Of a stretch of 64,000 nucleotides of DNA, positions 7,621 to 15,407 are shown one piece after another. How positions within the stretch are numbered: position 1 is the first letter of the stretch; each line of letters opens with the position of its first letter. The stretch covers positions 62,001 through 126,000 of the forward strand of contig NZ_JBAKHX010000009.1 of assembly GCF_036906915.1 (NCBI RefSeq), in the 5' to 3' direction. The translations under genes and the position numbers were made by a program. Origin of the DNA: Phytohabitans sp036906915 (GTDB lineage: Bacteria > Actinomycetota > Actinomycetes > Mycobacteriales > Micromonosporaceae). The notes beneath the pieces were generated by a model that saw nothing but the letters and a program-made list of their open reading frames with translations, had not been told where the DNA came from and ran no database searches.

Positions 7621-8405
7621 GCCGCCACCCCCGTACGGTCGTCGTGGCTGGTCGTGGGCCGGTGGAGGCGGGCGAGCAGTTCGGAGCGCCAGGCGAGGGC
7701 GTAGGGCTGGCAGTTGGCTTCGGTGGTGTGGGTTGGGGTGCAGCCGGGCTCGTGGCGGCCGGACACGCTCCAGGCGAGCGAGTCGGCGGAGGCCAGCCGG
7801 TCGCCGTAGTCGAGCAGGCCGGTGGTTTTGACGCCGAACCCGTGCAGCGGCAGCTCGGTCTCGCGGGCCAGTTCGGTGAAGATCAGGTAGGCGCTGAGGG
7901 TGTTCTGCCGGCGGCAGACGGACCCAACACCGACGACCGGGTACGCGGACAGGTCGACCCCGGCACGCTCGTACTGCTCGGCGTGGTGAAGGTGGTCGCC
8001 GCGGCACCACCCTTGCAGGACCGGGATCAACGGCAGGTCCGCCGCGATGCTGCGCAGTTCGATGAAGTCGGCGGTGGTCAGCCGCTGGTGCTCGGCGGTG
8101 CTGCGGCCGGTGCGGGCCAGGATGTCGGGCTCGCACATGTGGTCGCGGGGTGCGGCCCATTGCAGCCGGTCGATCTCGTCGCGGTAGCGGCGTACGGCGG
8201 CGACGTACTGCCGGGCGCTGGTGCGCCATTCGCCGTACAGGGACAGTTCGGAGAAGCCGCTGTCGAGCGCCCATGGTGCGGCGGCGCGCGGCAGGGTGCG
8301 GCGGCCGGCGAGGCGGCGGTGGGAGACGAACAGTGGCACGTCGGAGGCGGCCAGCCACGCCGGCTGGTGGGTGCCGAGGTAGAAGGTGGGCAGTGTGGCG
8401 GTCAC
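7617..8405 (-). CDS. DpdA-like (TGT-fold) DNA modification protein
   Basis: 262 aa from a GTG at 8405. The order of motifs matches the TGT-like DpdA group: FYLGTHQPAWL, ALDSGFSELSLYGEW (candidate nucleophile Asp), DHMCEPDIL, LIPVLQGW, VVGVGSVCRRQ and LHGFGVKTTGL. DpdA proteins swap guanine in DNA for 7-deazaguanines. It is shorter than tRNA TGT and lacks an evident C-terminal zinc site. It overlaps both neighbours by 4 bases. No queuosine or preQ0 synthesis genes are in the window, so precursor would come from the host or the substrate differs. Confidence 0.75.
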   Translation of the reverse strand: MTATLPTFYLGTHQPAWLAASDVPLFVSHRRLAGRRTLPRAAAPWALDSGFSELSLYGEWRTSARQYVAAVRRYRDEIDRLQWAAPRDHMCEPDILARTGRSTAEHQRLTTADFIELRSIAADLPLIPVLQGWCRGDHLHHAEQYERAGVDLSAYPVVGVGSVCRRQNTLSAYLIFTELARETELPLHGFGVKTTGLLDYGDRLASADSLAWSVSGRHEPGCTPTHTTEANCQPYALAWRSELLARLHRPTTSHDDRTGVAA

Positions 8406-9178
8406 GGCTGGCCTCCGGCGGCCAGGCGCTGGCGCAGCGCGGCCAGTGGCAGGCGGTGGCGTTGCCCGCCGCGCTGCTCGGTGAGGATGGCGACGTCGCC
8501 GAGTTCGGCGCGTAGCCGGTTCTCTTCGCGTTCGGCGGCGGCGTACCGGTCGGGAAGCACGTCCAGCACGCGGGCCCAGTGCCGCTTGCCTGCCCTGACG
8601 CATGTCGATCCGCAGTTGTTGTGCTCGAAGCCGAGTCCGTAGAGCCGCGGCGGGCGTAGCCCGAGTTGCCGGGCCCAGTTGAGCAGGTCGTCCTTGCTCA
8701 GGTGCGGCGGCCGTTCGAGCAGGGGGAACCGGACGTTCCATGGTGCCCAGCCGGCGGCGATGCCGGGGGCGCGGCCGCGGTCGCGGGGCGAGGTGTCCAG
8801 GCCGATGTAGAGGGTGGTGGTGGCCGGGTCCGCGTGGGCTTCCAACCACCGGCGACACGGCACGATCTTGAGCCAGTAGGTGCACGGGGCGACGCGGCTG
8901 TTGCCGAGGTAGCGAACGTCGTGGAACAGCTGCCACGGGTTGCGGCCGTCTGCCACGCGGGTCAGCGGGACGCCGAGCTGTGCGGTGGAGTCGTCGAGAA
9001 ACCGGTACAGGTCCTCGTCTTCGGTCAGCACGTCGGCGAACAGCAGCACCAGGTTGGCGGTGCCGTGTTCGGCGGCGACGCGTTGGGCGGCGGCCCAGCT
9101 GCCGATGCCGCCGCTGTACTGCACGACGTGCAGGCCGGTGGCGGGTGTCGGCGGGTGGGTGAGGGTGCGCGTGGGCAC
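8402..9178 (-). CDS. Second PP-loop (PAPS reductase-like) enzyme
   Basis: 258 aa from a GTG at 9178. QYSGGIGSWAAAQRVA is the PP-loop; VAPCTYWLKIVPCRRWLEAH and NCGSTCVRAGKRHW carry conserved cysteines. It differs clearly from the 5450-6643 enzyme, so this is not a recent duplication. First gene of the four-gene coupled cassette. Its leader carries the ACGGCAAA-loop hairpin found before nine other units, which ties the cassette to the regulon to its right. Confidence 0.8.
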   Translation of the reverse strand: MPTRTLTHPPTPATGLHVVQYSGGIGSWAAAQRVAAEHGTANLVLLFADVLTEDEDLYRFLDDSTAQLGVPLTRVADGRNPWQLFHDVRYLGNSRVAPCTYWLKIVPCRRWLEAHADPATTTLYIGLDTSPRDRGRAPGIAAGWAPWNVRFPLLERPPHLSKDDLLNWARQLGLRPPRLYGLGFEHNNCGSTCVRAGKRHWARVLDVLPDRYAAAEREENRLRAELGDVAILTEQRGGQRHRLPLAALRQRLAAGGQP

Positions 9179-9216
9179 GGTGGGTCCTTTCGGTCAGGGG
9201 TTCCTGGTGCCGAGGT

Positions 9217-9242
9217 GGGCGCCGGTTTGCCGTCCGGCGCCC
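9217..9242 (-). promoter_or_regulatory. Leader hairpin, ACGGCAAA loop (copy 10, no conserved promoter)
   Basis: On the minus strand GGGCGCCGG and CCGGCGCCC pair perfectly around ACGGCAAA, and AGGAACCCC follows as in the other copies. The stem sequence is unrelated to the other copies, which is good evidence that the RNA fold matters. No TACAAT box lies before it. Confidence 0.7.
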
Positions 9243-9279
9243 GCCCGGGTTGGTTCGCGGGGAGGGTTAGGCGTGCGGT

Positions 9280-9807
9280 TCAGTTGGGTCGTGTGGCCGC
9301 GGCCCGGTCGAGCGCGGCGAGGCGGGCGGTGTGCAGCCGGGCGAGAACGGTCAGGTGGCGGTGCGAGAAGTGCCGGGCGAGCAGGGCCAGGACGCTGGCG
9401 ACCCGGTCGGCGGTGGCGGCGGGCGCGGGTCGGGCGCCGTCGGGGGTCTCGCGGGTGACGCTGACGCCGAGGTCGTGCGTGCTGACCCGTACGGCCGGGG
9501 CGGCGCGGGCGATCTCGACGGTGGTGGTGCCGGTGAGGCGCAGCCCGTTGGCGGTGGGTCGGTCGACGCGTCGTCGGAAGGTGTCGGGGTCGGCGCCGGG
9601 CGGCGGGGGTGGGCCGTCGCCGAACACCATGGCGAGGCGGCCGGTGCCGGGCTGCTGCGTCGGGGTGTCGAGCAGCGGGACGGCGACGACGACGCCGTGC
9701 ACGCGGGGGCCGCTGAGGTGGTAGCGGGTCGCTCCGATGGTGAGGTCGTCGTCGAAGGTGATGGTGCTCGCGCCGTAGCCGGGGACGAGTCCGATGAACG
9801 TGGGCAT
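9280..9807 (-). CDS. Hypothetical protein, paralogue of 16491-17195
   Basis: 175 aa from ATG 9807 with an AGGAGAAG ribosome site. It shares with the 16491-17195 protein a VPGYGAS/VPGYSS start, RYHLSGPRVHGVVVAVP, a GRLAMVFGD strand, a (D)RPTANGLRL/RPTVNGVQL stretch, HDLGVSV/HKLGIGV and a C-terminal ATADRVASVLALLARH helix. All-beta body with a helical tail is likely. The function is unknown. Confidence 0.7.
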   Translation of the reverse strand: MPTFIGLVPGYGASTITFDDDLTIGATRYHLSGPRVHGVVVAVPLLDTPTQQPGTGRLAMVFGDGPPPPPGADPDTFRRRVDRPTANGLRLTGTTTVEIARAAPAVRVSTHDLGVSVTRETPDGARPAPAATADRVASVLALLARHFSHRHLTVLARLHTARLAALDRAAATRPN

Positions 9808-9835
9808 GGTCTTCTCCTGGTGTGACGTCGGTGGG

Positions 9836-9960
9836 TGAGGCGTGGTCGGTGACCGCGCGCCCGGAGCCGGGGGTGCGGGGGCGGCGCGTGAGCGCCCCGC
9901 ACCGGCCCCGGGGCGCTCGATGCGGCCCGGGACCGGTCCCCCTGCTGCGCGAGGGCTGCG
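9836..9960 (-). repeat. Conserved double-hairpin intergenic element, copy A
   Basis: On the minus strand a GC-rich hairpin with an ATCGA loop (arms ending GC-GC) is followed by a second hairpin built on GGGGCGCTCACGCGCC. Copies at 12030-12195 and 17225-17455 keep the loops while the stems differ. Each lies between the 3' end of one gene and the start of the next. Confidence 0.6.
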
Positions 9961-9964
9961 GCGG

Positions 9965-10918
9965 TCAGGCGGCGGCGGCCGTCGCGGTGACCTGGGTGGG
10001 CCGGGTGGCGAACGCGAAGCTGGCATCGCGGGCGGAGCGGGCGAGGGTGGCGGTGAACGTCATCCGCGCGCCCCGGTAGGCGTCGGCGTCCCAGCCGAGC
10101 TTGCGGCCGATCTCGGCGGTGCGGGTCACCCACACCGCGAAGCCCCGGTCGTCGCGCACGATCAGCTTGAGTTCGCGCCGGCCCCTGTAGCCGTCGTGCT
10201 TGCGGACCGCAACGACGGTGCCGCAGACGCTGACGCGTCCCTCCGGGGCCTGGCTGTCGGGCTGCTCGGCGCGACGGCGCGCGGCGGCCTCGCGGTCGCG
10301 CATCTCGAGCAGGGCCTCGACCTGGCGCGGCGTGAGGTGGGTGGTTGACGGCCGGTCCCAGAAGCTGGCCACGCTGTCGGCGAACCGGGACACCGGAAGG
10401 TCGGCGGCCTTGACCCGCGCGTGCAGGTAGATGATCGCCTCGACGTGGCGGGGGTCGGCGGACAGCCACGCGGTGCGCTGCAGCCGCCAGCTGACGCGCT
10501 CCCGGCGGGCGGCGGCCTGCCCGCGCAGCCGGTCCAGGTGCTCCACGGCGTCATCGCCGAACCGGTTGTCCAGGCAGGTTTCCCCGACCGGCAGCAGCTG
10601 CCCGGTGGGCAGGTGGCGCAGGACCGCGACGTAACGGGGGCGGGCGCCGCAGTGGTCGCACCGGCCGCCGCCGCTGCGGTTCCAGTGCCCGTCCGGCATC
10701 GCCTGGGCAGCCAGCCGGGCGCGCCAGTGCTCGGCGATCTGCGGCGCGTCGCCGATCTGCGCGGCGATGTCCATGGCGAGGCTGTGCCGGTCCGGGTCGT
10801 CCAGGTAGGCGTCGCAGTCACGCTCGGGCTCGTTGTCGAACGCGGCGACGAACCGGTAGTCGTCCGGGCGCAGGTGGCGCAGCGTGTGCGGGTCGGTCCG
10901 CACGAGGGTCGTGGTCAC
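9965..10918 (-). CDS. Hypothetical zinc-finger plus nucleic-acid-binding-like protein
   Basis: 317 aa from GTG 10918. Residues about 82-120 hold CDHCGARPRYVAV and PVGETCLDNRF, a likely zinc ribbon. A helical middle follows. The C-terminal 90 residues (RVSVCGTVVAVRKHDGY, KLIVRDDRGFAVWVT) read like an OB-fold strand set. Such an arrangement suits a ssDNA- or RNA-binding protein. It has its own TACAAT promoter and hairpin leader (copy 1). Confidence 0.65.
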   Translation of the reverse strand: MTTTLVRTDPHTLRHLRPDDYRFVAAFDNEPERDCDAYLDDPDRHSLAMDIAAQIGDAPQIAEHWRARLAAQAMPDGHWNRSGGGRCDHCGARPRYVAVLRHLPTGQLLPVGETCLDNRFGDDAVEHLDRLRGQAAARRERVSWRLQRTAWLSADPRHVEAIIYLHARVKAADLPVSRFADSVASFWDRPSTTHLTPRQVEALLEMRDREAAARRRAEQPDSQAPEGRVSVCGTVVAVRKHDGYRGRRELKLIVRDDRGFAVWVTRTAEIGRKLGWDADAYRGARMTFTATLARSARDASFAFATRPTQVTATAAAA

Positions 10919-10950
10919 GCGTAGTGCCCTTCTGTCGTCGGTGGGTTCCT

Positions 10951-11020
10951 GGTCGGGGTTCGGGTTTGCCGTCCCTTACCACGACCATTTAATTGTACCC
11001 TATTAACCCTCGGCTGGCAA
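10951..11020 (-). promoter_or_regulatory. TACAAT promoter plus hairpin leader, copy 1
   Basis: -35 TTGCCA (11015-11020), 17 bp, -10 TACAAT (10992-10997), then a hairpin at 10951-10986: inner GGG/CCC around ACGGCAAA, a UAA/GAA internal loop, and an 8-bp outer stem with one mismatch. AGGAACCC follows. Confidence 0.8.
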
Positions 11021-11050
11021 GTCGATCGCCAGCTCCCAGCCGGTCACCAC

Positions 11051-11344
11051 TTAGGACTTCCTGGCGACGTCGCCCTTGTAGACATCGCCCTCGATGTAGG
11101 TCAGCAGCGAGCCGTCTGCCGGGGCCCGCATGACCCAGAAGTACCTTGCTTCGCTCCAGGTGAATCTCCAGCCAGCCTCACGAAGACACTCGCTGACTGA
11201 CAGGTCCCCGCCGCCGCCGGCGAAGAACGCGTCACCCGAGCTTGGCGGGCCGTACCGGTTGAGGATGGCGATCACCTCGTCAGCGGTCGCTGCCTTGCGC
11301 AGCTCGTCGCACTGCGCCTCGATGGCTTTCCAGAAGTCGTCCAT
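11051..11344 (-). CDS. Small hypothetical protein
   Basis: 97 aa (MDDFWKAIEAQCDELRK at the start, SECLREAGWRFTWSEARYFW in the middle). The C-terminal half resembles an alpha-beta fold. It starts about 110 bases below leader copy 2; that long leader contains a broken copy of another gene's start. No family known. Confidence 0.6.
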   Translation of the reverse strand: MDDFWKAIEAQCDELRKAATADEVIAILNRYGPPSSGDAFFAGGGGDLSVSECLREAGWRFTWSEARYFWVMRAPADGSLLTYIEGDVYKGDVARKS

Positions 11345-11390
11345 GCCGTCCGTCCTTTGTGGGTAGTTGTCGGGCGTACCAGGGGTGGAG

Positions 11391-11440
11391 CCCCACAGGA
11401 AGCGGACGCGCTCGACGGCTCACGCCGCGCGATCCCCTTC
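11391..11440 (-). pseudogene. Remnant of a second copy of the 12790 gene start
   Basis: The minus strand here reads GTGAGCCG then TCGAGCGCGTCCGC, matching the start of the 12200-12790 gene (ATGAGCAGCA then TCGAGCGCGTCCGC) with a 2-base deletion. It follows leader copy 2 at the same place as the intact start follows copy 3, so promoter, leader and gene start were duplicated together. Confidence 0.5.
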
Positions 11441-11454
11441 GTGGGCGGGTTCCT

Positions 11455-11524
11455 GGCCGGGGTTCGGGTTTGCCGTCCCTCACCCCGACCATTTAATTGT
11501 ACCCTACTAGCTCTCGGTTGGCGA
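11455..11524 (-). promoter_or_regulatory. TACAAT promoter plus hairpin leader, copy 2
   Basis: -10 TACAAT (11496-11501) with a weak -35 TCGCCA (11519-11524). Hairpin 11455-11490: an 8-bp outer stem (with one U-G pair), a UGA/GAA internal loop, GGG/CCC and the ACGGCAAA loop. It overlaps the 3' end of the upstream gene, whose TAG lies in the conserved CTAGTAGGG. Confidence 0.8.
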
Positions 11525-12007
11525 CTCTGGAGCCGGCTCGTACTGGCCGGCCTGGCAGCCGGCCCGGCGGCCGGGCGCGTGCCTCCAATGGCGCGCGAGC
11601 GGGCATACGCAGAGGCCATCCTCGTCGGCCCAGACCTGCGGGTCGGTGAGCAGGGCGACGGTGGCCGCGTACCTGTGCGGCTCGGTACGGCGCAGGTGCT
11701 CGGCCAGCCGGCGCGCGGCGTCCAGGTCGACGGCGAGTTCCCGCGCGTCGTAGTAGCGGGCAACACGCTCCAACTCGGCATCGGCGCGCGGGTCGTGTGC
11801 CGGGTAGCCGGTGAGCAGGTTGAGCCACCGGTCCGCGGTGAGTGAGAACGCCACGGCCTTGATGTACTCGCCGCTGGCGTCGTCCCGTTCGATCAGGACA
11901 GTCCCGAGCCGGTGCGTGGTGTTGTCCGCGATGACGATTCGGTCATCGGGCTTGAGCTCGGCGCGCTGTGCCGCGGTGAGCGTGCCGAGCCGGATCGGTT
12001 CGGGCAT
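11507..12007 (-). CDS. Hypothetical protein
   Basis: 166 aa from ATG 12007 with a CAGGAG ribosome site. A beta-rich N-terminus (DDRIVIADNTTHRLGTVLIE) is followed by a helical region (LDAARRLAEHLRRTEPHRY) and a Cys-containing tail (GLCVCPLARHW). Family unknown. It lies below double-hairpin element B. Confidence 0.6.
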   Translation of the reverse strand: MPEPIRLGTLTAAQRAELKPDDRIVIADNTTHRLGTVLIERDDASGEYIKAVAFSLTADRWLNLLTGYPAHDPRADAELERVARYYDARELAVDLDAARRLAEHLRRTEPHRYAATVALLTDPQVWADEDGLCVCPLARHWRHAPGRRAGCQAGQYEPAPESPTES

Positions 12008-12029
12008 GGGTGCACTCCTGGGGTGAGGG

Positions 12030-12195
12030 TGGTTACGGACCGTGCGACGCGCGCCGGGGGAGCGCGAGGGGGCGGCGCGGAGCGCCCCTCGGCCGGAGTC
12101 GGCGCGCTCGATGCGCAGCCGGCTCCGTTACCCCGGCGGGCGGTGAGGGCCGGTCCCGCCCCGGCCGGGGAAGTGCCGGGGCGGGTGCCGGGGTC
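12030..12195 (-). repeat. Conserved double-hairpin intergenic element, copy B
   Basis: Same layout as copy A: an ATCGA-loop hairpin with CCGG-rich stems, then a CGAGGGG-type hairpin. It also shares a CCGGCACTTCCCCGGCCGGG stretch with copy C. Lies between the 12200-12790 stop and the next start. Confidence 0.6.
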
Positions 12196-12199
12196 CGGG

Positions 12200-12790
12200 T
12201 CAGGCGGCGGTCAGCCGCTCGCGGGCGGCGGCGAGGCACACCGCCATGTGCTCGCTGGGTAGGTAGATCCGCCCGGTGGGGCTGTCCCACACGCTGTTGA
12301 CCGTGGCCGGTTCCTGGCCGGTCGTCTTCAGGTGTGCGGCGATGGCGTTCACCTTGGCGTCCCACCCGTCCCACTGCCGGGCGTAGCGGCGGGACAGCCG
12401 CATGAGGGCCTGGTATGTAGCGCGCTGCTCGTCGGTGAACTGCTCGACGATGCCCCGGTAGCGCCACCACGCGTCGTTCTCCGGCGTGAGGCCGTACTCG
12501 CTGACGCCGGTCCACTGCACGTGGTCCTCGTCGTCCAGGAACATCACGGCCATCAGGGCGTACGTGCTGCCGTGCGGCTTGTTCCACGAGACGTTGCCGC
12601 GCCGGGCGTCGGTGGTCTGGCTGACGAACCGCTGCTGGCCCTTCTTGGCGCCCTTGGCGGCGGTCTCGATCCAGTAGCGGATCTTGCAGCGCAGTTGCCG
12701 GGAGCGGCTGTACGGGTAGTCGTCCACGAGGTAGGCGGTGTCCTCGCTGGTGTGCCCCTGCAGGACGCGGACGCGCTCGATGCTGCTCAT
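12200..12790 (-). CDS. Hypothetical protein
   Basis: 196 aa from ATG 12790. Basic central region (YWIETAAKGAKKGQQRF), an aromatic segment (ENDAWWRYRGIVEQF), and a C-terminal IYLPSEHMAVCLAAARERL. It looks globular but is unrecognised. Promoter and leader copy 3 lie directly upstream. Confidence 0.65.
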   Translation of the reverse strand: MSSIERVRVLQGHTSEDTAYLVDDYPYSRSRQLRCKIRYWIETAAKGAKKGQQRFVSQTTDARRGNVSWNKPHGSTYALMAVMFLDDEDHVQWTGVSEYGLTPENDAWWRYRGIVEQFTDEQRATYQALMRLSRRYARQWDGWDAKVNAIAAHLKTTGQEPATVNSVWDSPTGRIYLPSEHMAVCLAAARERLTAA

Positions 12791-12821
12791 GCCTTGGCGA
12801 TCCCTTCGTCGGTGGATTCCT

Positions 12822-12892
12822 GGTCGGGGCTCGGGTTTGCCGTCCCTCACCCCGACCATTTAATTGTACCCTACTAAGTTCGCATTCTGCAA
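12822..12892 (-). promoter_or_regulatory. TACAAT promoter plus hairpin leader, copy 3
   Basis: -35 TTGCAG (12887-12892), 18 bp, TACAAT (12863-12868). Hairpin 12822-12857: perfect 8-bp outer stem GGUCGGGG/CCCCGACC, UGA/GAG internal loop, GGG/CCC, ACGGCAAA loop. Confidence 0.85.
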
Positions 12893-12903
12893 CCGGGACC
12901 GGT

Positions 12904-13161
12904 TCAGATTCCGGCTTCGAGGGCCACGTGCAGGGCCTGCGCCGGGGTCATCTCGTCGTCGTAGGCGTCGCGCCAGCAGTAGTCGGGCAGATCGAAGATC
13001 GACAAGCCAAAGTGCTTGTACGCCAAGGCGTCGGCCACGAGCAGGAAGGCGGCGAACTCGCGGTCACCGTTGGCGTAGCGCAGGTGCTCGGCGCCACGTT
13101 CGGTCAGCTTCGCGTCGATCTTGGCGCGGCTGTTGTCGTCGATGATGTCGATCCAGGCCAT
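12904..13161 (-). CDS. Small acidic hypothetical protein
   Basis: 85 aa, acidic (MAWIDIIDDNSRAKIDAKL), with FAAFLLVADALAYKHFG and an acidic AYDDEMTPAQALH end. An acidic DNA-mimic role is conceivable from composition alone. Last gene of the unit that begins at 14545. Confidence 0.6.
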   Translation of the reverse strand: MAWIDIIDDNSRAKIDAKLTERGAEHLRYANGDREFAAFLLVADALAYKHFGLSIFDLPDYCWRDAYDDEMTPAQALHVALEAGI

Positions 13162-13205
13162 CGGGGCACTCCTTTAGTGTCTAATGTGGATGATCGGGGG
13201 TAGGC

Positions 13206-13733
13206 TCACTGGCCGGTGTCGGCGTAGCGCTGGGCGCAGCGTCGGCACATCGACCGGTTGCCCCAGGTGGCGAAGATGGCGGCGCCGGGGCAGCCGATGC
13301 TGTCGCACCCGTCGACGGACATGCCGTGGTGGTGGCGCCACACGCTGCGGGTGATGGGCTCGATTGCGTGCGGGATCTCACGCGGGAAGACCCGGTGCGG
13401 GATCGACCGGCCGTTGACACGGATCGACCACAGGTCGCGGTCGGTTCCGGCCGGGCGGCGGTGCGCCACGACCACGAGGTGCCGCCCGTCGATCATGACC
13501 ATGATGTCCGAGCGAAGCTCGACCATCGGGTGCGGCATGTAGGGGCTACGGGTGACGGCCTGCCAGGTTTGCCCGCGCAGGGTGGTGCACAGGGCGGCGG
13601 CCAACTCCCGGGCGTGCGTGGTGGCTCCGCACTCGGCTGGTACGGGCTCGGCCGGTACGGCGTGCACCTCCATGCGCCGGTAGATGGCGGGGATCTCGAT
13701 TGGCTGGGTGGTGGCGGGGGCGGTGATGGTCAT
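13206..13733 (-). CDS. Hypothetical protein with C-terminal zinc knuckle
   Basis: 175 aa from ATG 13733. A beta-rich centre (VELRSDIMVMIDGRHLVVVA, DLWSIRVNGRSIPHRV) precedes CDSIGCPGAAIF and MCRRCAQRY, four cysteines that should form a zinc site. Co-directional with the genes on both sides. Unknown family. Confidence 0.6.
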   Translation of the reverse strand: MTITAPATTQPIEIPAIYRRMEVHAVPAEPVPAECGATTHARELAAALCTTLRGQTWQAVTRSPYMPHPMVELRSDIMVMIDGRHLVVVAHRRPAGTDRDLWSIRVNGRSIPHRVFPREIPHAIEPITRSVWRHHHGMSVDGCDSIGCPGAAIFATWGNRSMCRRCAQRYADTGQ

Positions 13734-13762
13734 CGCTGTGTCTCCTCGCGTCGGGTGGGTGG

Positions 13763-14050
13763 TCACAGGTCGGCGGTGGTCACGTCGTAGGGCACGCCGT
13801 GCCACTGGGTGAGGTAGTCCAGGACGTGCGCGGGGCGGGTGAACTCCTGCTCGTGGGCGTCGTCGGGCAGGCGGCCGTCGCTGGTGTCGATGCGCCACGC
13901 GCCGCTGTCGTCACGAGTGAGGACCACGACGCAGAACCCCTCGGGCGCCCATGCGCGGGCCTCGTCGGCGTCGTCCTCGGCGTAGAGCGGCTGGCTGGTG
14001 ATGTCGGTGCCGTTGCGGCAGAACTGCCAGTGCACGGGCACGGGCTCCAT
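13763..14050 (-). CDS. Small hypothetical protein, paralogue of 19086-19367
   Basis: 95 aa. Shares with the 93-aa protein at 19086: QFC(R/K)xG near residue 10, YAEDDADEARAW, FCVVVLTRDD, WRIDxSDG and LPDDAHEQEFTRPA. The pair belongs to a duplicated block (each is next to a 134-aa paralogue). Unknown function. Confidence 0.65.
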   Translation of the reverse strand: MEPVPVHWQFCRNGTDITSQPLYAEDDADEARAWAPEGFCVVVLTRDDSGAWRIDTSDGRLPDDAHEQEFTRPAHVLDYLTQWHGVPYDVTTADL

Positions 14051-14140
14051 GGGTCGGCTCCCTTCGTGGCTGGGCGCGGGTTGGTGGCCTCGCCGGCGGC
14101 CGGAGTGGGTCACGACCGCCGGCGAGGGATCCGGGCGGGG

Positions 14141-14545
14141 CTACGCGGTGCGGCGCGCGGTGATGACGGCGCTCGCCGCGTCGGCCAGCAACTCGGCCAG
14201 CGGCCGGCTGAAGAGGAACCGGTACGGCGCGGGCTCCCCGCTGACCTCGACGGTGTAGTCAGTCACGCCTTGCAGGTACGCGTCAGGGACGCCGAGGATG
14301 ACCACGGTGTGCCCGGCGATGCCGATCTGGTGCCGCTTCCAGCCGTGCAGCTCGGCGGGAGCGCTCGGGGGGAACTGCTGGTAGCTCATGTAGTCGATGG
14401 CGGCCGCGCCGACCGTGGCGCGGATGCGGCGGGCGATGTCGCGGGTGAAGGTCAACATCGGGTGCTCGCCGCTGACCGGCTCGGCCGGGACAGGGAAGGT
14501 GGCCGGGCGGTGGTGGGTCGTCTCGGCCGGCTGCTGGTTGCCCAT
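14141..14545 (-). CDS. 134-aa hypothetical protein, paralogue of 19454-19858
   Basis: Shares TFTRDIARRIR/TFTRAVGQRLG, HQIGIAGHTVVILGVPD, a YTVEVSGEPAPYRF stretch and a PLAELLADAASAVI helix with its paralogue of the same length. First gene of a four-gene unit below promoter and leader copy 4. Unknown function. Confidence 0.65.
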   Translation of the reverse strand: MGNQQPAETTHHRPATFPVPAEPVSGEHPMLTFTRDIARRIRATVGAAAIDYMSYQQFPPSAPAELHGWKRHQIGIAGHTVVILGVPDAYLQGVTDYTVEVSGEPAPYRFLFSRPLAELLADAASAVITARRTA

Positions 14546-14581
14546 GACGGGATTCGCCTTTCCTCGCGGGGGGTTCCTGTC

Positions 14582-14650
14582 GAGCGCTTCGGGTTTGCCG
14601 TCCCGTCTCGCTCTACTTTAATTGTACCCTACTAATCTCGGGTGCGTCAA
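14582..14650 (-). promoter_or_regulatory. TACAAT promoter plus hairpin leader, copy 4
   Basis: -35 TTGACG (14645-14650), 18 bp, TACAAT (14621-14626). Hairpin 14582-14613: outer GAGCG/CGCUC, AGA/AAG internal loop, inner CGGG/CCCG, ACGGCAAA loop. The outer stem differs from copies 1-3 but stays paired. Confidence 0.85.
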
Positions 14651-14685
14651 CATCGGTGAGCGGTTGACGCACCCATTCGGGCTGG

Positions 14686-15225
14686 TCAGAGCGGCTGCGG
14701 GTAGGGCTCGCGCTCGCGGTCGCGGTACACGCGGGGCATCACGTCGATCGTGCCGAGCTCGGTCACGTCTCCGGCCACGGTGAGGGCGGCGGATCCGTTG
14801 TACCCCTCGTTGACGAATCCGAGGTATTGACCACCGGCGGTGTAGATCATCCAACCGCGCCGGGGGTTGCCGTCCCGGTCGTTGTCCGCGTCGATCTTCA
14901 CGGCGAGGCGTGGGCCGATCGGCTCGACGCGGTGGCGCACGGTGGACACCGTGACGTTCGTCCTCGGGACCTGGCCGACAGATGCGGCCTTGCCCACGAA
15001 CGTTTCGGCCTCCTCGTAGCTGGCGAACAGGCGGGTTGAGCGGATGAGGTGTGCGCCGTCCGGGGTGTGCTCGTGCCGCTGGCACACCGAGCGCCACTTC
15101 GGGTCGTGCACGACGATGATCCGCACGACGACGCTGTGCGAGGGGTAGTGGAACAGGTGCAGCTCGTCGGTGGGGGCGGGCGGTGCGCTCAGCGTGGCGG
15201 TTGCACCGGTTGCTTGCTGGGTCAC
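14686..15225 (-). CDS. 179-aa hypothetical protein, paralogue of 20290-20826
   Basis: From GTG 15225. Shared landmarks with the 178-aa paralogue: ELHLFHYPSHSVVVRIIV, a HEHTPDGAHLIR stretch, GNPRRGWMIYTAGGQYLG and FVNEGYNGSAAL. Alpha-beta, soluble. Unknown function. Own promoter and leader (copy 5). Confidence 0.65.
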   Translation of the reverse strand: MTQQATGATATLSAPPAPTDELHLFHYPSHSVVVRIIVVHDPKWRSVCQRHEHTPDGAHLIRSTRLFASYEEAETFVGKAASVGQVPRTNVTVSTVRHRVEPIGPRLAVKIDADNDRDGNPRRGWMIYTAGGQYLGFVNEGYNGSAALTVAGDVTELGTIDVMPRVYRDREREPYPQPL

Positions 15226-15259
15226 GGTTTCGGTCCTCCTGGCCGTTGGGGTTCCTGTC

Positions 15260-15326
15260 GAGCGCTGCGGGTTTGCCGTCCCGTCCCGCTCTACTTTAAT
15301 TGTACCCTACTAGGTCCGGTTGTCAA
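15260..15326 (-). promoter_or_regulatory. TACAAT promoter plus hairpin leader, copy 5
   Basis: -35 TTGACA (15321-15326), 16 bp, TACAAT (15299-15304). Hairpin 15260-15291: GAGCG/CGCUC, GGA/CAG internal loop, CGGG/CCCG, ACGGCAAA loop. Confidence 0.85.
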
Positions 15327-15359
15327 CCCGGCATCTGTTGTGTCGTAAGGGAAATGCGA

Positions 15360-15391
15360 AAGGGCCGACCCCCGCGTGGGGGTCGGCCCTT
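15360..15391 (-). terminator. Terminator of the ssb gene
   Basis: Perfect 14-bp arms AAGGGCCGACCCCC and GGGGGTCGGCCCTT around GCGT, just below the ssb stop. Confidence 0.85.
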
Positions 15392-15407
15392 CGGTCCGCT
15401 GGGGTCG

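Noticed and set aside
12791..12859. Conserved peptide MVGVRDGKPEPRPG encoded just after TACAAT in copies 1-3
   Set aside because: The ATG is only 3 bases from the -10, and copies 4-8 have no start codon there. The similarity follows from the conserved hairpin.
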